Positions 16,940-28,043 of a DNA stretch of 64,000 nt are shown piece by piece; the stretch's first letter is position 1; each line of letters begins with the position of its first letter. A program made the translations under genes and the position numbers. Below the pieces are notes generated by a model. It saw only the letters and a list, made by a program, of their open reading frames with translations, ran no database searches and was not told the DNA's origin. This DNA is from Pseudomonas sp. RIT409 (GTDB lineage: Bacteria; Pseudomonadota; Gammaproteobacteria; Pseudomonadales; Pseudomonadaceae): NCBI RefSeq assembly GCF_003052515.2, contig NZ_QARE02000001.1, forward strand, positions 372,001-436,000, given 5' to 3'.

Positions 16940-18622
16940 ATGACCATGCTCAAAGATCCCTCGAAGAAGTACCGTGCGTTCCCCACCATCGATCTGCCTG
17001 ACCGTACCTGGCCTTCCAAGACCATTACCGAAGTGCCGATCTGGTGCAGCTCCGACCTGCGCGACGGTAACCAATCGCTGATCGAGCCCATGGATTCGGT
17101 CAAGAAACTGCGCTTCTGGAAAACCCTGGTTCAGGTCGGCGTGAAGGAAATCGAAGCGTCGTTTCCCGCTGCATCGCAAACCGATTTCGACTTCGTGCGT
17201 ACCCTCATCGAAGAGGGTCACATTCCGGACGACACCACCATCCAGGTGCTGACTCAAGGCCGTGAAGACCTGATCGAGCGGACGTTCGAATCCCTGCGCG
17301 GCGCCAAAAAGGCCATCGTTCACCTGTACAACGCAACCTCGCCGGCCTTCCGCCGTATCGTGTTCAATCAGGACAAGGAAGGCATCAAGGCCATCGCGGT
17401 CAACGCTGCGAAGCTGTTCGTCAAATACGCCGCGCAGCAGCCGCAAACCCAGTGGCAGTTCGAGTATTCGCCCGAAACCTTCAGCGCCACCGAGCTGGAC
17501 TTCGCCAAGGAAGTCTGTGACGCCGTCGTGGAAGTGTGGAACGCCACCCCTGAGAACAAAGTCATCCTCAACCTCCCTGCGACGGTCGAGGTCGCGACTC
17601 CAAACATCTACGCCGACCAGATCGAGTGGTTCTGCCGCAACATCAAACGTCGCGATAGCGTCATCATCAGCCTGCATACCCACAACGACCGGGGCACCGG
17701 CGTTGCCGCCACCGAGTTGGGCCTGATGGCCGGAGCCGACCGCGTCGAAGGCTGCCTGTTCGGCAACGGCGAGCGCACCGGCAACGTCGACCTGGTTACC
17801 GTGGCCCTCAACATGTACACCCAAGGCCTGGATCCGCAACTGGACTTCTCCGACATCGACGGTGTGCGCAAGGTCGTTGAAGAATGCAACCAGATCCCGG
17901 TCCACCCTCGTCACCCGTACGTCGGGGACCTGGTGCATACGGCGTTCTCGGGCTCCCACCAGGACGCCATCCGCAAGGGCTTTGCCCAGCAGAAAGAAGA
18001 CGCGCTGTGGGAAGTGCCTTATCTGCCGATCGACCCAGCCGACATTGGCCGTAGCTACGAGGCCGTGATCCGCGTTAACAGCCAGTCCGGCAAAGGTGGC
18101 ATTACCTATCTGCTGGAACAGGAATACGGCATTTCCCTGCCGCGCCGCATGCAGATCGAGTTCAGTCAGGTGGTTCAGGGCGAAACCGATCGTCTGGGCC
18201 TGGAAATGACCGCACAGCAGATTTACGCGCTGTTCAAGAACGAGTACCTGCAGGCCAACAAGCCTTACGCGCTGGTCAGTCATCGCCTGCAAGAAGAAAA
18301 CGGCCACAGTGCGGTGGAAGTCGAAGTCACCGGCAAGGGTGACGGTGAGAGTAACCTGCACTGGCGGGGCAAAGGTAACGGCGCTCTGGAAGCGTTGGTT
18401 GCCGGCCTGCCGGTTCCGGTGGAAATCATGGACTACAACGAACACGCCATCGGCGCGGGCACCACGGCAAAGGCGGCTGCTTATATCGAATTGCGCGTGA
18501 ACGGTGAGCGCGCAGTGCACGGCGTCGGGATCGACGAGAACATCACAACGGCCAGCTTCAAGGCCCTGTTCAGCGCACTGAACCGCGGTTTGATTCAATC
18601 GGAAACCGCAAAGGCTGCGTAA
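16940..18622 (+). CDS. leuA: 2-isopropylmalate synthase
   Basis: A 560-residue enzyme joining acetyl-CoA and 2-ketoisovalerate, the first committed step of leucine synthesis. The TIM barrel has [11 protein letters not shown], the metal site HTHNDRGTG and '[18 protein letters not shown]'. The C-terminal regulatory domain (after ~430) mediates leucine feedback. The length matches the longer LeuA type common in pseudomonads. The start [15 protein letters not shown] at 16940 is taken with the upstream leader left untranslated; 16946 is an alternative. Likely controlled by the leader peptide region. Confidence 0.98.
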   Translation: MTMLKDPSKKYRAFPTIDLPDRTWPSKTITEVPIWCSSDLRDGNQSLIEPMDSVKKLRFWKTLVQVGVKEIEASFPAASQTDFDFVRTLIEEGHIPDDTTIQVLTQGREDLIERTFESLRGAKKAIVHLYNATSPAFRRIVFNQDKEGIKAIAVNAAKLFVKYAAQQPQTQWQFEYSPETFSATELDFAKEVCDAVVEVWNATPENKVILNLPATVEVATPNIYADQIEWFCRNIKRRDSVIISLHTHNDRGTGVAATELGLMAGADRVEGCLFGNGERTGNVDLVTVALNMYTQGLDPQLDFSDIDGVRKVVEECNQIPVHPRHPYVGDLVHTAFSGSHQDAIRKGFAQQKEDALWEVPYLPIDPADIGRSYEAVIRVNSQSGKGGITYLLEQEYGISLPRRMQIEFSQVVQGETDRLGLEMTAQQIYALFKNEYLQANKPYALVSHRLQEENGHSAVEVEVTGKGDGESNLHWRGKGNGALEALVAGLPVPVEIMDYNEHAIGAGTTAKAAAYIELRVNGERAVHGVGIDENITTASFKALFSALNRGLIQSETAKAA

Positions 18623-18629
18623 CACCCTG

Positions 18630-18661
18630 CCCTGCAGCGGCGCGTCTGTGCTGCTGCAGGG
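18630..18661. terminator. Hairpin between convergent leuA and the next gene
   Basis: CCCTGCAGC (18630-18638) pairs with GCTGCAGGG (18653-18661), 14-nt loop, directly after leuA. It has no U-run, so termination efficiency is doubtful. Confidence 0.45.
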
Positions 18662-18667
18662 AGCCTA

Positions 18668-19063
18668 TCAGGCTGTGGTGTTGACCGACCCCTTCATCAA
18701 TTGCAGCAACGCCGATTGCTGAGCCATCAATTGCGCACTGGTCGCAGCAATTTGTTGCTGAATGGCCATGACCTGCGCGGCCTTTTCCTGATCCGACGCC
18801 TTGCTCGCCTGCACTGCGGCCAATTGCTGCTGTTGCTGTTCGAGCATCTTCTGGGTTTGTTTGATCTGCTCCTGGATTTGCTTGATCAGTTGCTCCTGCG
18901 TCACGCCGTCGGAAGACGCCTTCGGCGCCTGATAAACATTGCCGCGCAGGTTCACGCTGGCTGAGGTCGCGTCGCTCGTGCTGGAGGCATCGGTTTTCAC
19001 GGGGGTGGCGAATGCCGCGGGGTAGGCACTCAGCGAATTCGTATTGATGGCGGTCATGATCAA
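18668..19063 (-). CDS. FlxA-like coiled-coil protein
   Basis: A 131-residue protein with a polar, low-complexity N-terminus (residues 1-50, Ser/Ala/Thr) and a Gln-rich coiled coil (about 52-120, 'QEQLIKQIQEQIKQTQKMLE'). This is the pattern of FlxA-like proteins. It has no signal peptide or membrane segment. The ATG at 19063 (MIMTAINTN) is used; 19057 is also possible. Role unknown; related proteins are linked with flagellar regulation only by annotation. It stands alone between leuA and the amidase gene. Confidence 0.65.
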   Translation of the reverse strand: MIMTAINTNSLSAYPAAFATPVKTDASSTSDATSASVNLRGNVYQAPKASSDGVTQEQLIKQIQEQIKQTQKMLEQQQQQLAAVQASKASDQEKAAQVMAIQQQIAATSAQLMAQQSALLQLMKGSVNTTA

Positions 19064-19133
19064 CTCCTGTTCTGTGCACCCTGTATCGGCACGGACACAC
19101 AGAACTGAAGCTCGTTGATCCCGCTGCTAGCCT

Positions 19134-19925
19134 TCACCGTATCTCGTAGGCATCGGCGTCCAGGTAGGCAGGGAATTTCTGCCGATAAGCTGCCAGGCTT
19201 TCCGCGCAGAGGCTGACCTGAAAAACACCGTCGGCTTCGCCGACATTCAGCAGGCTCTCCCCTTGGAAATCCAGCACCTGGCTGTCGCCTGTGTAGGACA
19301 GACCTTTACCATCGACGCCGACCCGATTGACCGCCGCGACATAACACAGGTTTTCGATGGCCCGCGCGGGCAACAAACGGTTCCAATACTGACGGCGGGC
19401 CCCGGGCCAATTGGCGGTGTACAGGAGCAGATCGGTATCGCGAGCATCGCGGCTCCAAACCGGAAAGCGCAGGTCGTAGCAGATCAACGGACGAACACGC
19501 CACCCCTTGAGCTCGAGCACGACCTGGCGCTCCCCTGGGCTGTAGTGCTCATGCTCTCCTGCCATGCGGAACAGATGTCGCTTGTCGTAGTGAAGCAATT
19601 CGCCGTCAGGCCGCGCCCACAACAGTCGGTTTCGGTGACTGCCATCGCCAGCGCGCACGATCACGCTGCCAGTCACCACCGCGTTGAGACGCTTGGCCTG
19701 ACCCAGTATCCATTGGGAAGTGATTCCGTTTTCAGGCTCCGCCAGCCGTTGCGACTCCATGGAGAAGCCCGTGGTGAACATCTCGGGCAATACCACCAGA
19801 TCGGCGCCGGCGGCCTGGGCCAGCAGTTCTTCGAAATGCGCGTGGTTGGCCGCGCAATCGTGCCAAGTTAGGGTGGTCTGCACCAAGGCGATGTTCAGGT
19901 CAGGCAAATGGCTCAGATCGCGCAT
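19134..19925 (-). CDS. Nitrilase-superfamily omega-amidase (YafV-like)
   Basis: A 263-residue carbon-nitrogen hydrolase. The catalytic triad is visible: Glu in VVLPEMFTTGFS, Lys in 'HYDKRHLFRMAGEH', and Cys in 'RPLICYDLRFPVWSR'. These motifs match YafV/omega-amidase, which hydrolyses 2-oxoglutaramate or the 2-oxo-4-methylthiobutyrate-linked amide by-products. It overlaps the 3' end of the upstream aminotransferase gene by 13 bp. The pairing supports a methionine-salvage role: transamination with glutamine makes 2-oxoglutaramate, which this enzyme removes. The start MRDLSHLPDL is used. Confidence 0.88.
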   Translation of the reverse strand: MRDLSHLPDLNIALVQTTLTWHDCAANHAHFEELLAQAAGADLVVLPEMFTTGFSMESQRLAEPENGITSQWILGQAKRLNAVVTGSVIVRAGDGSHRNRLLWARPDGELLHYDKRHLFRMAGEHEHYSPGERQVVLELKGWRVRPLICYDLRFPVWSRDARDTDLLLYTANWPGARRQYWNRLLPARAIENLCYVAAVNRVGVDGKGLSYTGDSQVLDFQGESLLNVGEADGVFQVSLCAESLAAYRQKFPAYLDADAYEIR

Positions 19926-21061
19926 AATTTTTCCGCTGCCAGACGCAACGTCTCCTCTCGCTTGGGAAAGCACAGGCGAATGAGACGCTGGCCTTCGGGC
20001 GGGCTCTGATAGAACACTGAAGGCGGAATGCTCGCCACGCCGTGCTCGCGGGTCATCCACAGGGACATTTCGACATCGTTCAGATCCGGGCGAATCTGCG
20101 AGTAGTCGACCAACTGGAAATAGGTCCCCGCTGCGCGCTTGAAGGTAAAACGCGAACGCTCAAGCCGGTCGCAGAAAAAGTCGCGCTTGGCTTGGTAGAA
20201 CGCAGGCAGTTCCTCAACGTGCTCGGGGGACATGGCCATGAAATCCGCCAAGGCCCATTGCAGCGGCGTGACACCACAAAAGCCAACGAACTGGTGGATT
20301 TTGCGCATCTCGGCGGTGAGCGCCGGCGGGGCGACGAGGTAGCCGGTCTTCGAGCCAGTGACGTGATAGGTCTTGCCGAACGAACTGACGACGAAGGCGC
20401 GTTCGTAGAGTTCTTCATGGGCCAGCACGCTGGCATGCTTCACGCCGTCGAACACCAGGTGCTCATACACCTCATCGCTGACCAAGTAGATGTCACGACC
20501 GCGAATTAGCGCGGCCAACTGGTCCAGTTCGGCACGGGTTATCAGCGCACCGCTGGGATTGTGCGGGGTGTTGATGATGATCATGCGGGTCTTGGGGCTC
20601 AACGCGGCACTGAGCTGTTCCCAGTCGATGGAGAACTCGCCATCCTTCAATTGCACATGCACGCAACGACCGCCCGCCAGTTCGACAGAGGGCTCGTAAC
20701 TGTCGTAGCTGGGGTCGAAAACGATGACTTCATCGCCCGCCCTGACCACCGTCTGAATCGCGCAGAAAATCGCGTGCGTGGCGCCAGGCGTGATGGTGAT
20801 TTCGCTGTCGACATTCACCTGCCGACCATAGGCCCGCGCAATCTTCGCGGCGACCTGCTCGCGCAACGCAGGCAGACCGGCCATGGGAGCGTATTGGTTG
20901 TAGCCCTCCATGGTGCGACGGCAGAGGGCTTCGCGCAGCGCATCCGGCCCATCGAAATCAGGAAAACCCTGGGACAGGTTGATCGCCCCTGTTTCGGTTG
21001 CAAGCTGGGACATCACGGTGAAAATGGTGGTGCCAACGTTCGGCAATTTGCTGGTGATCAT
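19913..21061 (-). CDS. PLP aminotransferase, methionine (YbdL-like)
   Basis: A 382-residue class I/II aminotransferase. It shows 'GFPDFDGPDAL', 'ITPGATHAIFCAIQTVV', 'NTPHNPSGA', 'YLVSDEVYEHLVF', and the PLP lysine in 'SSFGKTYHVTGSKTGYLVAP'. This matches YbdL-type enzymes that prefer methionine and aromatic amino acids with 2-oxo acids. The ATG at 21061 (MITSKLPNVG) has GGAAG upstream. It forms an overlapping pair with the omega-amidase gene. Confidence 0.9.
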   Translation of the reverse strand: MITSKLPNVGTTIFTVMSQLATETGAINLSQGFPDFDGPDALREALCRRTMEGYNQYAPMAGLPALREQVAAKIARAYGRQVNVDSEITITPGATHAIFCAIQTVVRAGDEVIVFDPSYDSYEPSVELAGGRCVHVQLKDGEFSIDWEQLSAALSPKTRMIIINTPHNPSGALITRAELDQLAALIRGRDIYLVSDEVYEHLVFDGVKHASVLAHEELYERAFVVSSFGKTYHVTGSKTGYLVAPPALTAEMRKIHQFVGFCGVTPLQWALADFMAMSPEHVEELPAFYQAKRDFFCDRLERSRFTFKRAAGTYFQLVDYSQIRPDLNDVEMSLWMTREHGVASIPPSVFYQSPPEGQRLIRLCFPKREETLRLAAEKLCAI

Positions 21062-21132
21062 GGGTTCTTCCTGCTCTCCACCCGGCTCCACAACGGCAGG
21101 GGAAGGGGCAGAATAGCCCAATGAACCGATAC

Positions 21133-21160
21133 AAAAAAAGGCGCCTGGGGCGCCTTTTTT
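21133..21160 (-). terminator. Terminator after der
   Basis: A-rich run then AGGCGCC, TGG loop and GGCGCCT then T-run (21133-21160). Symmetric, so it can act both ways; it lies just downstream of der. Confidence 0.88.
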
Positions 21161-21180
21161 CAAAGATAAGTCCGTGAGGA

Positions 21181-22650
21181 TCAGCGCTTGTCCTTGCGCT
21201 TCTTCTCGGCTTTCTTATGGTGCGACATCAAGCGGCGCTTCTTGTTGACCTGTCGATCGGTCAGCGTGTTCTTGTTGCCTTCATACGGATTCTCACCGCC
21301 CTTGAACTCGATGCGGATCGGCGTACCGACCAGCTTGAGCACACGGCGATACGTGTTTTCCAGATAGCGCACGTAAGACTTGGGCACCTTCTCGACCTGG
21401 TTGCCGTGGATCACGATCAACGGTGGGTTGGCCCCGCCCAAGTGAGCGTAACGCAACTTGATCCGGCGGCCATTGACCATCGGCGGCTGGTGCTCGCTGA
21501 TGGCATCTTCGAGAATCTGGGTCAGGCGGCTGGTCGGCCAGCGGGTCACGGCGGATTTGAACGATGCCTGGACCGACTGATACAGGTTGCCGACGCCCGT
21601 GCCGTGCAACGCCGAAATGAAGTGAATGTCAGCGAAGTCGACGAAAAACAGACGACGCTCCAGCTCGGTCTTCACGTAGTCACGCTCGCTCGGCTGCATG
21701 CCATCCCACTTGTTCAGCGCGATGACAATGGCACGCCCGGACTCCAACGCGAAGCCCAGCAGGTTCAGGTCGTGGTCCACGACGCCTTCACGGGCATCCA
21801 TCACGAAGATCACCACATTGGCGTCCTTGATGGCCTGCAAGGTCTTCACCACCGAAAACTTTTCGACTTCCTCGTGGATCTTGCCGCGCTTGCGCACACC
21901 CGCCGTGTCGATCAGCGTGTACTTCTCCTCGTTACGCTCGAACGGGATGTAGATACTGTCGCGGGTCGTGCCGGGCTGGTCATAGACGATGACGCGCTCT
22001 TCGCCCAGCATGCGGTTGACCAGCGTCGACTTGCCGACGTTGGGGCGGCCGATGATGGCGATCTTGATACCGTCTTTCTCGCTCGGGCCAGGAATGCGCT
22101 TGGCTTCCTCCCCCTCTGCAACCTCTTCTTCCTCGCCTTCCTCGACTTCGTCAGCGTCTTTCGGAAAGCCACCCAAGGCCGTTTCCAGCATTTGGGAGAT
22201 ACCCCGACCATGGGCGCCAGCAATCGGGATCGCGTCACCCATGCCCAGTGGGCTGAACTCGGCGCGCGCCATGTCCGGGTCGATGTTGTCGACCTTGTTG
22301 GCGACGACGTAAGAGGTCTTGTTGCGCTTGCGCAGGTGCTCGCCAATCATCTGGTCGGCGGCGGTGAAACCCGCCTTGGCGTCGACGAGGAACAGCACCA
22401 CGTCGGCTTCTTCGATGGCCAGCAGCGACTGCTCCGCCATCTTTTCATCCATGCCGTATTCGTCGCCGGAAATACCTCCGGTGTCGATCACGATATAGGA
22501 ACGCCCTTGCCACTTGGCCTCACCGTACTGGCGATCGCGGGTCAGACCGGACAGGTCGCCGACGATGGCGTCGCGACTCCGGGTCAGGCGGTTGAACAAG
22601 GTGGACTTGCCGACGTTCGGTCGACCCACCAGGGCGATTACGGGAACCAT
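21181..22650 (-). CDS. der: Ribosome-assembly GTPase Der (EngA)
   Basis: A 489-residue essential double GTPase acting in 50S subunit maturation. The first G domain has [16 protein letters not shown] and NKVD. An acidic Glu-rich linker follows (near residue 175, '[13 protein letters not shown]'). The second G domain has [16 protein letters not shown] and NKWD. A KH-like C-terminal domain and a very basic Lys-rich tail end the protein. The start is MVPVIALVG at 22650. It is last in the leftward block after bamB, separated by a probable terminator. Confidence 0.98.
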   Translation of the reverse strand: MVPVIALVGRPNVGKSTLFNRLTRSRDAIVGDLSGLTRDRQYGEAKWQGRSYIVIDTGGISGDEYGMDEKMAEQSLLAIEEADVVLFLVDAKAGFTAADQMIGEHLRKRNKTSYVVANKVDNIDPDMARAEFSPLGMGDAIPIAGAHGRGISQMLETALGGFPKDADEVEEGEEEEVAEGEEAKRIPGPSEKDGIKIAIIGRPNVGKSTLVNRMLGEERVIVYDQPGTTRDSIYIPFERNEEKYTLIDTAGVRKRGKIHEEVEKFSVVKTLQAIKDANVVIFVMDAREGVVDHDLNLLGFALESGRAIVIALNKWDGMQPSERDYVKTELERRLFFVDFADIHFISALHGTGVGNLYQSVQASFKSAVTRWPTSRLTQILEDAISEHQPPMVNGRRIKLRYAHLGGANPPLIVIHGNQVEKVPKSYVRYLENTYRRVLKLVGTPIRIEFKGGENPYEGNKNTLTDRQVNKKRRLMSHHKKAEKKRKDKR

Positions 22651-22671
22651 GCGGCTCTCCACTTCGTTATT

Positions 22672-22706
22672 TCAGAAAATACAAAAGCCGCTGCAAGGCA
22701 GCGGCC
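22672..22706 (-). terminator. Terminator between bamB and der
   Basis: GCCGCTGC and GCAGCGGC (22687-22705), 3-nt loop; on the minus strand followed by TTTTGTATTTT. It sits just before the der start, so der may need its own promoter or read-through. Confidence 0.65.
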
Positions 22707-22800
22707 GGAGTTCGGAGCGGCACCGGAAAGTGCCACAGGCCCCATCATTCGGGGCCGCGAGAGGACGCCGTCGGCCGGCCTCCTCAAGCATAGACAGCCA

Positions 22801-23952
22801 CTACTTGATCGTCAGCGCTTCCAGCTTGCCGCTGTTGCCGAAGACGTAGATCGTGTTGCCCGAGACCAGCGGACGAGCCCGCAGGCCATCGCTGTCGATT
22901 TTTTCACGGGCGACGAAATGGCCGTCGACCTGGCTCAGCAGATGCAGATAGCCTTCCATGTCGCCTACCGCGACGTAGCTGGAGAACACTTCAGGCGAAC
23001 CCAGTTGACGGCGAGCCAGCGAGTCGTTGCTCCACAAGGCGGTGGACGATCGCTCATCGACACCCTCTACGGTGCCGTTGGCCAGGGAGACGTACACGCT
23101 GCCGAACCCTTGGGCCACGCCCGAGTAGCTCGATGCATCACGCTGCCACAACACACGACCGCTCTGCAGGTCCAAGCCCGCCACTCGGCCCTGGTAGGTG
23201 GCGACATACAGGGTGCTGCCCGACAGCAGCAGGCCGCCGTCGATGTCGACCACACGGTCCAGCTCCGAGCGACCTTGCGGGATCGCCACGCGCTGTTCCC
23301 AGACCGGCACACCGTTGGTAGTGTCCAGTGCCACCACTTTGCCTGTGGACAGACCCGCCACGGCCAATTGGCTGGTGACCAGCGGTGCGCCGGTGCCCCG
23401 GAGGGTCAGGACGGCAGGACTGCTTTCGTAGATCCAGCGCTGATTGCCAGTGGCGGCGTCGTAACCGATGACTCGGTCATCCTGGGTCTGGGCAACGACC
23501 ACATCACCATTGGTGGCGGGGGCCGAAAGTACCTCGCTGGTGGCCTTGGCCTTCCACTTCTGCTCGCCGGTGGCCTCGTCGAGCACGATGACCTCACCCC
23601 TCAGGGTGCCGAGCATCACCAGGCCGGAACCGACGCCAACAGCACCGGAAACGGGCTGCTCGAGTTCCTTCTTCCAGACCACGTCACCGTTGCTGCGGTT
23701 GATCGCCATGACCAGCCCGGTGGCATCGGCAGCATAGATGTTTTCGCCGTCGATCGCCGGGACCAGAATGTTGTAGATGTCGCCCTGGCCGTCACCCACC
23801 GAGCGGCTCCACAATTTCTGCAGGCTGACTTCCTGTTTGAAGTCGACCAGTTCCGCTGGCGGCAACTCCTTCTTGCTGTTGCTGCTGCAACCCGCGGCCA
23901 GAACGGCCAGAGCCAGCAATGCTGCATGTTTCCAACGAATCACGTCACGCAT
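22801..23952 (-). CDS. bamB: Outer membrane assembly lipoprotein BamB
   Basis: A 383-residue lipoprotein of the BAM complex, which inserts beta-barrel proteins. A lipoprotein signal ends LAAGCSS with Cys22 as the lipidated residue. The rest forms PQQ-like beta-propeller repeats, e.g. 'GLVMAINRSNGDVVWKKEL' and 'VIGYDAATGNQRW'. Its start overlaps the upstream yfgM gene by 8 bp. Complete and standard length. Confidence 0.97.
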   Translation of the reverse strand: MRDVIRWKHAALLALAVLAAGCSSNSKKELPPAELVDFKQEVSLQKLWSRSVGDGQGDIYNILVPAIDGENIYAADATGLVMAINRSNGDVVWKKELEQPVSGAVGVGSGLVMLGTLRGEVIVLDEATGEQKWKAKATSEVLSAPATNGDVVVAQTQDDRVIGYDAATGNQRWIYESSPAVLTLRGTGAPLVTSQLAVAGLSTGKVVALDTTNGVPVWEQRVAIPQGRSELDRVVDIDGGLLLSGSTLYVATYQGRVAGLDLQSGRVLWQRDASSYSGVAQGFGSVYVSLANGTVEGVDERSSTALWSNDSLARRQLGSPEVFSSYVAVGDMEGYLHLLSQVDGHFVAREKIDSDGLRARPLVSGNTIYVFGNSGKLEALTIK

Positions 23953-24586
23953 CCCCTTTCGCCAGATCGTCGAGCTTCATTTGCAGGCCGCCAACCGCCG
24001 ATTGCTCGGACAACGCAGCCTTGGCTTTCTTGTATGCAGCGTACGCATCATCGGTACGACCCAGTTGAACCAGCAGATCGCCACGCAGCTCTTCGCGGCT
24101 GGCCTCGAATGACTTGTCGACCTGGCCATCCAGCAGTTTCAAGGCGTCTTCAGCCTTGTTCTGCGCTGCCAGCACACGGGCCAGACGTTGACGAGCGATT
24201 TCACCGAGCGTCGGATTGACGGGTTTGTCGGCAACCGCTTTCAGCTCATTGGCTGCATCGTCCAGTTTGCCGGTATCGACCGCGACCTTGGCCACGAACA
24301 GGCTGCCGTACTGAGCGTAAGCCGTGCCACCGAATTCGCTTTTCAGCTTGCCGGCGATGTCAGCGACCTGGCCGGCATCGGCCTGCCCGCTCGGCGTCAG
24401 CGCGGTTTCCAGCAATTGTTGATACAGCGCCGAGGCACCTTGTGCCTGGTTGTTCTGATAGCGATGCCAGGCTTGCCAACCCAACACCACGATCACTGCG
24501 AGCAGACCGCCGGTCACCAGCGGCTTGCCGTTACGCTGCCACCAATCTTTAACCGCCGCCAGTTGTTCTTCGTCAGTACTCGACAC
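23945..24586 (-). CDS. yfgM: YfgM-like TPR membrane protein
   Basis: A 213-residue inner-membrane protein with one N-terminal transmembrane segment (about 21-42, 'LVTGGLLAVIVVLGWQAW') and a periplasmic TPR region. E. coli YfgM associates with SecYEG and periplasmic chaperones. The gene position between hisS and bamB is the standard one. It starts MSSTDEEQLAAVKDWW, as in the family. Complete. Confidence 0.95.
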   Translation of the reverse strand: MSSTDEEQLAAVKDWWQRNGKPLVTGGLLAVIVVLGWQAWHRYQNNQAQGASALYQQLLETALTPSGQADAGQVADIAGKLKSEFGGTAYAQYGSLFVAKVAVDTGKLDDAANELKAVADKPVNPTLGEIARQRLARVLAAQNKAEDALKLLDGQVDKSFEASREELRGDLLVQLGRTDDAYAAYKKAKAALSEQSAVGGLQMKLDDLAKGDA

Positions 24587-24631
24587 CCCAATACTCCTAT
24601 CCGCTTTCGCTTAAACGCTTGTTATTCAGCC

Positions 24632-25921
24632 TCAAGCCTGCGGAATGCAGGCGGCCAGGTGCTCGGACAGAGCATCCCAGGCAACGGTCTGTTGTTCACC
24701 CTGACCACGCAGCGGCTTGACGCCCACTTCTTTGCGCGCCAGTTCTTCATCACCAAGGATCAGCGCGTACAGAGCGCCGCTCTTGTCGGCTTTCTTGAAC
24801 TGGCTCTTGAAGCTGCCAGCCCCGGCGTTGACCTGCAAACGCAGGTTCGGCGCCTGGTCACGCAAGCGCTCTGTCAGCGCGAGCGCCGCCAGTTCGGCCG
24901 CCTCGCCAAACGCACAGACGTACACGTCGAGAATCCGGGCGATTTCCTCAGGCACCTGCTCGAGCGTCTCCAGAAGCAAAACCAGCCGCTCGATACCCAT
25001 CGCAAAACCGACGCCACTGGTCGGTTTGCCCCCCATTTGCTCGACGAGGCCGTCGTAACGACCGCCAGCGCAGACCGTGCCCTGAGCGCCCAATTGATCG
25101 GTAACCCATTCAAAAACGGTTTTGCTGTAGTAATCCAGCCCGCGCACCAGCTTCGGGTTGATGACATAAGGAATCCCTGCGGCGTCCAGACGTGCCTTCA
25201 AGCCGTCGAAGTGAACCCGGGACTCTTCATCCAGGTAGTCCGCCAGCTTCGGCGCATCGACCAGCACCGCCTGAGTTTCAGGGTGCTTGGTGTCGAGCAC
25301 GCGCAATGGATTGGTCTTCAGACGGCGTTGGCTGTCTTCGTCCAGTTGATCGTGACGCGCCGAGAGGTACTCGACCAGCGCCTCACGATAACGGCCACGG
25401 GCTTCGCTGGTGCCCAGGCTGTTGAGTTCCAGCTTGACGGCATTGCGAATACCCAAAAGCCCCCACAGGCGCCAGGTCAGGACAATCAGTTCCGCATCGA
25501 TGTCCGGACCGTCGAGGTTGAACACTTCGACGCCGATCTGGTGAAACTGACGGTAACGGCCTTTCTGCGGGCGCTCGTGACGGAACATCGGCCCGATGTA
25601 CCAAAGCTTCTGCACCTGCCCACCGCCGATGATCCCATGCTCGAGTACGGCGCGCACACAGGCTGCGGTGCCCTCCGGACGCAGGGTCAGCGAATCCCCG
25701 TTGCGGTCGGCGAAGGTGTACATCTCCTTCTCGACGATGTCAGTGACTTCGCCGATGGAGCGCTTGAACAGATCGGTGAACTCGACGATCGGCATGCGAA
25801 TCTGGCGATAGCCGTAGTTATCCAGCAGGCGCGATACGGTGCCTTCGAAGTAGCGCCACAGGGGCGTCTGGTCCGGCAGGATGTCGTTCATGCCACGAAT
25901 GGCTTGCAGGGACTTGCTCAC
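24632..25921 (-). CDS. hisS: Histidyl-tRNA synthetase
   Basis: A 429-residue class II aminoacyl-tRNA synthetase. It contains '[14 protein letters not shown]', the motif-2 region '[20 protein letters not shown]', the histidine-specific '[11 protein letters not shown]', and motif 3 '[15 protein letters not shown]'. A C-terminal anticodon-binding domain covers about 330-429. Length is normal. It lies in the conserved order ispG-hisS-yfgM-bamB. Confidence 0.99.
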   Translation of the reverse strand: MSKSLQAIRGMNDILPDQTPLWRYFEGTVSRLLDNYGYRQIRMPIVEFTDLFKRSIGEVTDIVEKEMYTFADRNGDSLTLRPEGTAACVRAVLEHGIIGGGQVQKLWYIGPMFRHERPQKGRYRQFHQIGVEVFNLDGPDIDAELIVLTWRLWGLLGIRNAVKLELNSLGTSEARGRYREALVEYLSARHDQLDEDSQRRLKTNPLRVLDTKHPETQAVLVDAPKLADYLDEESRVHFDGLKARLDAAGIPYVINPKLVRGLDYYSKTVFEWVTDQLGAQGTVCAGGRYDGLVEQMGGKPTSGVGFAMGIERLVLLLETLEQVPEEIARILDVYVCAFGEAAELAALALTERLRDQAPNLRLQVNAGAGSFKSQFKKADKSGALYALILGDEELARKEVGVKPLRGQGEQQTVAWDALSEHLAACIPQA

Positions 25922-25942
25922 AAAAATTCCTTGGAAAACGGG

Positions 25943-27052
25943 TTAGCCGCGAACGATCAATGCTGCGTCGGCTTGGGCCTTTTCGGCCGCCTTGTCGCGG
26001 ATCAAGCGTTCCAGCTCGTCCACCAGGTTGTCATTGGTCAGCTTTTGCGACGGTTTGCCATCAATGTAAATCAGGTTCGGCGTGCCTCCGGTGAGGCCGA
26101 TGTGCGCCTCCTTGGCTTCGCCGGGACCGTTGACCACGCAGCCGATCACCGCCACATCCATTGGCACAAGCAAATCTTCCAGCCGCCCCTCCAGCTCGTT
26201 CATGGTCTTGACCACATCGAAGTTCTGCCGCGAACAGCTCGGGCAGGCGATGAAGTTGATGCCACGGGAGCGCAGGTGCAGCGACTTGAGGATGTCGTAG
26301 CCGACCTTCACTTCTTCTACCGGATCGGCGGCCAGCGAGATGCGAATGGTGTCGCCGATGCCCTCGGCCAGCAGCATACCTAGGCCGACGGCCGATTTCA
26401 CTGTGCCTGAACGCAAACCACCCGCTTCGGTGATGCCCAAATGCAGCGGCTGGACGATCTGTTTGGCCAACAGGCGGTACGCCTCGACCGCCATGAACAC
26501 GTCCGAGGCCTTGACGCTGACCTTGAAGTCCTGGAAATCCAGCCGGTCGAGGTGCTCCACGTGGCGCAGAGCGGACTCCACCAACGCGGCCGGCGTCGGT
26601 TCGCCGTACTTCTTCTGCAGATCCTTTTCCAGCGAACCGGCATTGACCCCGATGCGGATCGGGATACCCCGGTCACGCGCAGCATCCACGACCGCGCGGA
26701 CACGGTCTTCACGGCCGATGTTGCCCGGGTTGATACGCAGGCAGTCGACACCGAGCTCCGCGACGCGCAGGGCGATTTTGTAATCGAAGTGGATATCGGC
26801 GACCAGGGGCACCTTGACCAACTGCTTGATACGGCCAAAAGCCTCGGCGGCATCCATATCCGGAACCGATACGCGGACAATGTCCACGCCTGCCGCTTCC
26901 AGGCGGTTGATTTGCGCGACCGTGGCAGCGACATCGTTGGTGTCGCTGTTGGTCATGCTCTGTACCGCGATCGGCGCATCACCGCCGACGGGCACCGAGC
27001 CGACCCAGATTTTGCGGGATTCGCGACGTTTGATCGGAGATTCGCCGTGCAT
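25943..27052 (-). CDS. ispG: 4-hydroxy-3-methylbut-2-enyl diphosphate synthase
   Basis: A 369-residue Fe-S enzyme of the MEP isoprenoid pathway, reducing MEcPP to HMBPP. The N-terminal TIM barrel has '[15 protein letters not shown]' and '[10 protein letters not shown]'. The C-terminal Fe-S domain has the cluster cysteines in '[11 protein letters not shown]' and '[12 protein letters not shown]'. It depends on the isc-made clusters from the operon upstream. The rodZ stop is 1 bp before its start, so the genes are coupled. Confidence 0.99.
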   Translation of the reverse strand: MHGESPIKRRESRKIWVGSVPVGGDAPIAVQSMTNSDTNDVAATVAQINRLEAAGVDIVRVSVPDMDAAEAFGRIKQLVKVPLVADIHFDYKIALRVAELGVDCLRINPGNIGREDRVRAVVDAARDRGIPIRIGVNAGSLEKDLQKKYGEPTPAALVESALRHVEHLDRLDFQDFKVSVKASDVFMAVEAYRLLAKQIVQPLHLGITEAGGLRSGTVKSAVGLGMLLAEGIGDTIRISLAADPVEEVKVGYDILKSLHLRSRGINFIACPSCSRQNFDVVKTMNELEGRLEDLLVPMDVAVIGCVVNGPGEAKEAHIGLTGGTPNLIYIDGKPSQKLTNDNLVDELERLIRDKAAEKAQADAALIVRG

Positions 27053-27053
27053 G

Positions 27054-28043
27054 TTATTGACCCAGCTTCATGCGAGCCGTCTGGCCCGAGGTGAACGGTG
27101 TGACATCGACCGGCTGGCCGTTATAACTGACCTGGGCGGCGCGGGCGACGCCCAGTCGCACCGCCAGGGGCGGCTTGCCGCTGACATCGATACTGTCGCC
27201 CGAGTGTTTCAGCCCACTCGTAAGCACCTTGCCATTGCCATCGGTCACCTGGAACCAACAGTCGGCAGTGAATTGAATCTTCACCTGGCCGAACCCGGCA
27301 GGCACAGGCGCTGCCTCAGACGCGGCAGGCGTTGGAGCTGGATTGCTCGCTGGCGCAGGCACGGCGGCAGGCGCGGCCGGTGTCGCGGATGAATGGGTCG
27401 GTGCACTTGGCGCCGTGGTCACAGGTGCCTGGCCGGTCGGTGCACTGGAGGTCGCTGCGGAAGGCGCGGCGGGCTCGACGGGGGTCGAGGGCGGCGCTTC
27501 ATTGCCCTGCCCTTCGGCAACGGCCTGATCCTCAGGCTCATCCAGCGGGTGAATCTGCGTGGTCCCGTCGGCGCTTTCAACCTCGACGTGCTCCATCCCG
27601 AGACTGGTGGGCTCCTTCCCGCGCAAGGTCGATTGGTCCCGCCACCAGACGAAGCCTCCGCCAATCAGCGCGACCAGCAGCAGCAGGCTGACGATACGCA
27701 GGATGTTGTGAGAAAGCCTTACAGGCTCTTCGATGCGACCCAGGGCGTGCACGCTGCTGCCCTTGCCGTCGGTGCCGGTGTACTGGTCGAACTGGCTCAC
27801 CAGAGCGGTCTGATCCAGGCCCATCAGTTTGGCGTATGCACGAATGTAACCCCGGGCAAAGGTATGGCCCGGAAGCTTGTCGAAATCGCCCGACTCAACG
27901 TAACCCAGGGACGTCACGGTGAGGTTCAGCCTCAACGCCACATCGGGCAGCGACCAGTTCTTGCTCTCGCGAGCCTGACGCAACGTTTCACCGGGGTTCG
28001 TGCGAGTGGCTGCTACAACTTCGGGATGCGCCGCTTTCATCAT
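27054..28043 (-). CDS. rodZ: Cell-shape protein RodZ
   Basis: A 329-residue bitopic protein linking MreB to the elongasome. The N-terminal HTH domain (about 17-78) includes '[20 protein letters not shown]' and '[14 protein letters not shown]'. One transmembrane segment lies at about 117-133 ('[15 protein letters not shown]'). A Pro/Ala/Thr-rich periplasmic linker (about 175-245) and a C-terminal DUF4115 beta domain follow. The MM start overlaps the pilF stop by a few bases. Complete. Confidence 0.95.
   Translation of the reverse strand: MMKAAHPEVVAATRTNPGETLRQARESKNWSLPDVALRLNLTVTSLGYVESGDFDKLPGHTFARGYIRAYAKLMGLDQTALVSQFDQYTGTDGKGSSVHALGRIEEPVRLSHNILRIVSLLLLVALIGGGFVWWRDQSTLRGKEPTSLGMEHVEVESADGTTQIHPLDEPEDQAVAEGQGNEAPPSTPVEPAAPSAATSSAPTGQAPVTTAPSAPTHSSATPAAPAAVPAPASNPAPTPAASEAAPVPAGFGQVKIQFTADCWFQVTDGNGKVLTSGLKHSGDSIDVSGKPPLAVRLGVARAAQVSYNGQPVDVTPFTSGQTARMKLGQ

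Noticed and set aside
21217..24219. A 1000-codon open frame antisense to der, bamB and yfgM
   Set aside because: It mirrors highly conserved genes on the other strand, has no known motif, and such long antisense frames are common in G+C-rich genomes.
24188..26383. A 731-codon frame antisense to hisS and ispG
   Set aside because: Same reason: shadow of two conserved housekeeping genes.
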